64,000 nt of DNA from Exiguobacterium marinum DSM 16307 (GTDB taxonomy: Bacteria; Bacillota; Bacilli; Exiguobacteriales; Exiguobacteriaceae), in assembly GCF_000620845.1 (NCBI RefSeq), contig NZ_KK211189.1:1069662-1133661 (forward strand), written 5' to 3'. The notes beneath the pieces are model-generated. The model saw only the letters and a program-made list of their open reading frames with translations. It was not told where the DNA came from and searched no databases. Positions 62,378 through 64,000 of the stretch are shown one piece after another. The first letter of the stretch is position 1, and each line of letters opens with the position of its first letter. The position numbers were made by a program, and so were the translations under genes.

Positions 62378-63178
62378 ATGGGATACATTACAGCACACGA
62401 TGGCACGAATTTATATGTCGAAGACGTCGGTTCTGGGGAACCGATTGTTTTCTTACACGGTTGGCCAGCGAACAACAACATGTTCGAGTATCAGAAAAAT
62501 GCACTCGTGGAGGCAGGATATCGCTATATCGGGATTGACTTCAGAGGATACGGGAAGTCCGATGCCCCGGCAACGGGATATGATTATGAAACGATGGCGT
62601 CGGACGTGCACATGGTTGTTTACGGACTTGGCCTGAAAGATTTCACGCTCGTCGGGTTCTCGATGGGCGGGGCGATTGCGGTCCGATATGCGGCAGATTA
62701 TAAAGAGGACGGTCTCAAAAAGTTAGTATTAGCTGGAGCCGCGGCGCCAATTTTCACACAACGTTCAGACTATCCATATGGAATGACGACCGATGAAGTC
62801 GATGCCTTGATTGAGGATACTCGAGCGGACCGACCGAAGATGCTTGGAGGATTCGGGGAAATCTTCTTCGAGAAAGAACATTCGAAACCGATGCAAAACT
62901 GGTTCCACCACCTTGCGCTCGTCGCATCGAGCCATGGTACGATCGCCTCAGCACAGGCGTTACGTGACGAAGATCTACGCGATGCCCTGCCGAAGATTGA
63001 TGTCGAAACGTTGATTATCCATGGGGTACATGACAAAATCTGTCCGTTCGCGTTCGCTGAACAGATGGAACAAGGCATTCCGAACGCACGAATCGAACGT
63101 TTCGAAGAGAGCGGACATGGTACCGTGCTCGACGAACGAGAGAAATTTAACGATACGCTACTACAGTTTGTTCAATAA
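62378..63178 (+). CDS. Alpha/beta hydrolase
   Basis: A 266-residue hydrolase with the nucleophile elbow GFSMGG (Ser), the oxyanion region VFLHGWPANN, the acid in IIHGVHDKICP and the histidine in ESGHGTVLDE. The sequence resembles non-haem chloroperoxidase or esterase groups. No signal peptide. Of adjacent ATG codons, 62378 is best spaced from GGAGGG. Single-gene unit. Confidence 0.9.
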   Translation: MGYITAHDGTNLYVEDVGSGEPIVFLHGWPANNNMFEYQKNALVEAGYRYIGIDFRGYGKSDAPATGYDYETMASDVHMVVYGLGLKDFTLVGFSMGGAIAVRYAADYKEDGLKKLVLAGAAAPIFTQRSDYPYGMTTDEVDALIEDTRADRPKMLGGFGEIFFEKEHSKPMQNWFHHLALVASSHGTIASAQALRDEDLRDALPKIDVETLIIHGVHDKICPFAFAEQMEQGIPNARIERFEESGHGTVLDEREKFNDTLLQFVQ

Positions 63179-63183
63179 TTTTT

Positions 63184-63205
63184 GGCCTCCTAATGGGGGC
63201 CTTTT
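63184..63205 (+). terminator. Intrinsic terminator of the hydrolase gene
   Basis: GGCCTCC pairs with GGGGGCC (one G-U) around TAAT, followed by TTTT. Confidence 0.72.
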
Positions 63206-63434
63206 GTATGTTTCGTTGGATAAGAAGCAACTAAAAAGGGTATAAATCAATTGGAGTTCCTTTCCAATTCTTTTGAATCACCGAGATATCGCTGTGACAA
63301 GAATCACGATGTTTTTTTGCGTCGTTATGGAGAAAGGGGGATAAAAATACGACGGGATTGTTCGATTAGTTCAACCTGTCCTACCATTCATGGTACAATA
63401 ACGGGGTGGATTAACAGATTGAGGAGAGATTTAA

Positions 63435-63863
63435 ATGAACATCGCTTTCTTTTTATATCCGAAAGAAGACGTCAAATATTTGGACCCCGAATCAACGGTA
63501 CGACAAGCGCTTGAAAAGATGAAACATCATCGATTCACGTCTGTCCCACTCGTTTCGGAGAACGGTTTTTATGCCGGGACGATGACAGAGGGGGATTTAC
63601 TTTGGGCACTTGCAGAACAACTTCGCGGGGAAGAAGACTATGAAAAAGTGCTCCGGACACGTCTAAAAGATATCAAACAACGCGTTCGTTATAAGCCGGT
63701 CTCGATTACGGCGCAAATTGAAGAACTCGTCGATGCGATCACGGACCAAAACTTCGTGCCTGTCGTCGATGACGGAAAATATTTCATCGGCATCATCCGA
63801 CGCCGTGACATCATCGAGTATTACTCGACAAAGTTGAAACAACTCGAGAATGAAGTCCGATAA
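63435..63863 (+). CDS. CBS-domain pair protein
   Basis: A 142-residue protein consisting of a CBS pair (~15-65 and ~85-135): TVRQALEKMKHHRFTSVPLV ending GTMTEGDLLW, then VDAITDQNFVPVVDD ending IIRRRDIIEYY. Stand-alone CBS proteins bind adenine nucleotides and act as energy or c-di-AMP sensors, but it is not evidently the DarB orthologue. ATG follows GAGGAGAG; TACAAT lies about 40 bases upstream. The 256 bases before it hold no other gene I can support. Confidence 0.87.
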   Translation: MNIAFFLYPKEDVKYLDPESTVRQALEKMKHHRFTSVPLVSENGFYAGTMTEGDLLWALAEQLRGEEDYEKVLRTRLKDIKQRVRYKPVSITAQIEELVDAITDQNFVPVVDDGKYFIGIIRRRDIIEYYSTKLKQLENEVR

Positions 63864-63864
63864 T

Positions 63865-63903
63865 AAACAAGCCAGAACCGACTCGCGGTTCTGGCTTGTT
63901 TTA
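63865..63903. terminator. Bidirectional intrinsic terminator
   Basis: A perfect 16-base-pair stem (AAACAAGCCAGAACCG and complement) with a 5-base loop; it overlaps the stop of the convergent partial gene. Confidence 0.88.
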
Positions 63904-64000
63904 CGTTTCTTCCCGCTTTGTTTTTAAGAACGGGAGTGGGACGATGATTGAAATGTAGTAAATAAACGTGATGACGAGCAACAAGATGATTGCCGGTAAA
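63901..64000 (-). CDS. C-terminal end of a membrane protein (runs off the window)
   Basis: On the minus strand the last ~32 codons of a gene are visible: LPAIILLLVITFIYYISIIV, a transmembrane helix, then PLPFLKTKREET and a TAA at 63903-63901. Too short for identification. The convergent terminator supports a gene ending here. Confidence 0.6.
   Translation of the reverse strand, partial: LPAIILLLVITFIYYISIIVPLPFLKTKREET

Noticed and set aside
63206-63434. Open frame of 87 codons before the CBS gene
   Set aside because: Its composition is unlike a real protein, it overlaps the start of the CBS gene in another frame, and the region holds the CBS promoter.
1-64000. tRNA, rRNA, insertion sequences, prophage or restriction and defence systems
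   Set aside because: No cloverleaf, transposase, integrase, terminal inverted repeats or defence-protein motifs were found; the homing-repeat protein is the only mobile-element-like gene.

Overview
The window looks like a chromosomal segment of a low-to-mid GC Gram-positive bacterium of the order Bacillales, most probably Exiguobacterium. This rests on the gene order gatC-gatA-gatB-dagK-rlmCD, an FMN riboswitch before ribD-ribE-ribBA-ribH, strong purine-rich Shine-Dalgarno sites with many TTG and GTG starts, CcpA (cre) boxes, an oxygenase-only bacterial NO synthase, and U-tailed intrinsic terminators between most units. There is no rRNA, tRNA, phage, IS element or CRISPR array. The genus is inferred from protein resemblance, not from a marker gene.

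Regions. 1-3.6 kb: the start of a chromate transporter behind a PadR regulator, then a large PAS/GGDEF/HD-GYP c-di-GMP protein. 3.6-6.8 kb: an ABC-2 exporter (two permeases and an ATPase) with a Fur-like box in its promoter. 6.9-10.2 kb: a hypothetical protein and two secreted proteins (SH3b-CAP, and a C39-like peptidase with about 16 wall-binding repeats). 10.2-12.1 kb: a YxlEFG-like operon. 12.2-14.1 kb: universal stress protein and SulP transporter. 14.3-17.6 kb: an arsR-arsB-CoA-disulfide reductase operon. 17.8-20.8 kb: a secreted type I pullulanase with two cre boxes. 21-24.6 kb: nos with an RDD protein, DegV with a thioredoxin-like protein, and a DUF4261-like protein. 24.7-27.8 kb: a MacB/FtsX-type ABC system. 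27.9-31.4 kb: a second DegV, a 29-residue membrane peptide, a membrane diguanylate cyclase and a protein of HNH-associated repeats only.

31.4-31.86 kb has no gene, but its minus strand carries a well-formed promoter followed directly by a hairpin terminator, a candidate sRNA of about 55 nt. 31.9-36.4 kb: uppP and the riboflavin operon. 36.5-44.1 kb: a GAF/HD-GYP protein, rocA, a lipoprotein, bcp, an AGCS amino-acid symporter and a chemoreceptor. 44.3-50 kb: the gat-dagK-rlmCD housekeeping cluster. 50-54.8 kb: a MarR unit with a reductase gene remnant, an NmrA-like oxidoreductase and a SnoaL-like protein, then GNAT, methyltransferase-like, excalibur and hypothetical genes. 54.9-57.7 kb: a DUF5692 membrane protein divergent from a TetR gene, with a dense control region, then a dihydrouridine synthase. 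57.8-60.6 kb: a PadR-DUF2812-small membrane protein-SIMPL-hypothetical-flavodoxin run. 60.7-64 kb: a membrane protein, a DUF2817 peptidase-like protein, an alpha/beta hydrolase, a CBS protein and the end of a membrane protein gene.

Shared themes are c-di-GMP turnover (three proteins), carbon catabolite control (good cre boxes at pulA, the AGCS gene and the DUF5692 gene) and metal resistance (ars, chr). The two PadR genes, 57 kb apart, have the same palindrome TATCG-N5-CGATA upstream. Starts were moved to an internal codon where the Shine-Dalgarno site requires it.
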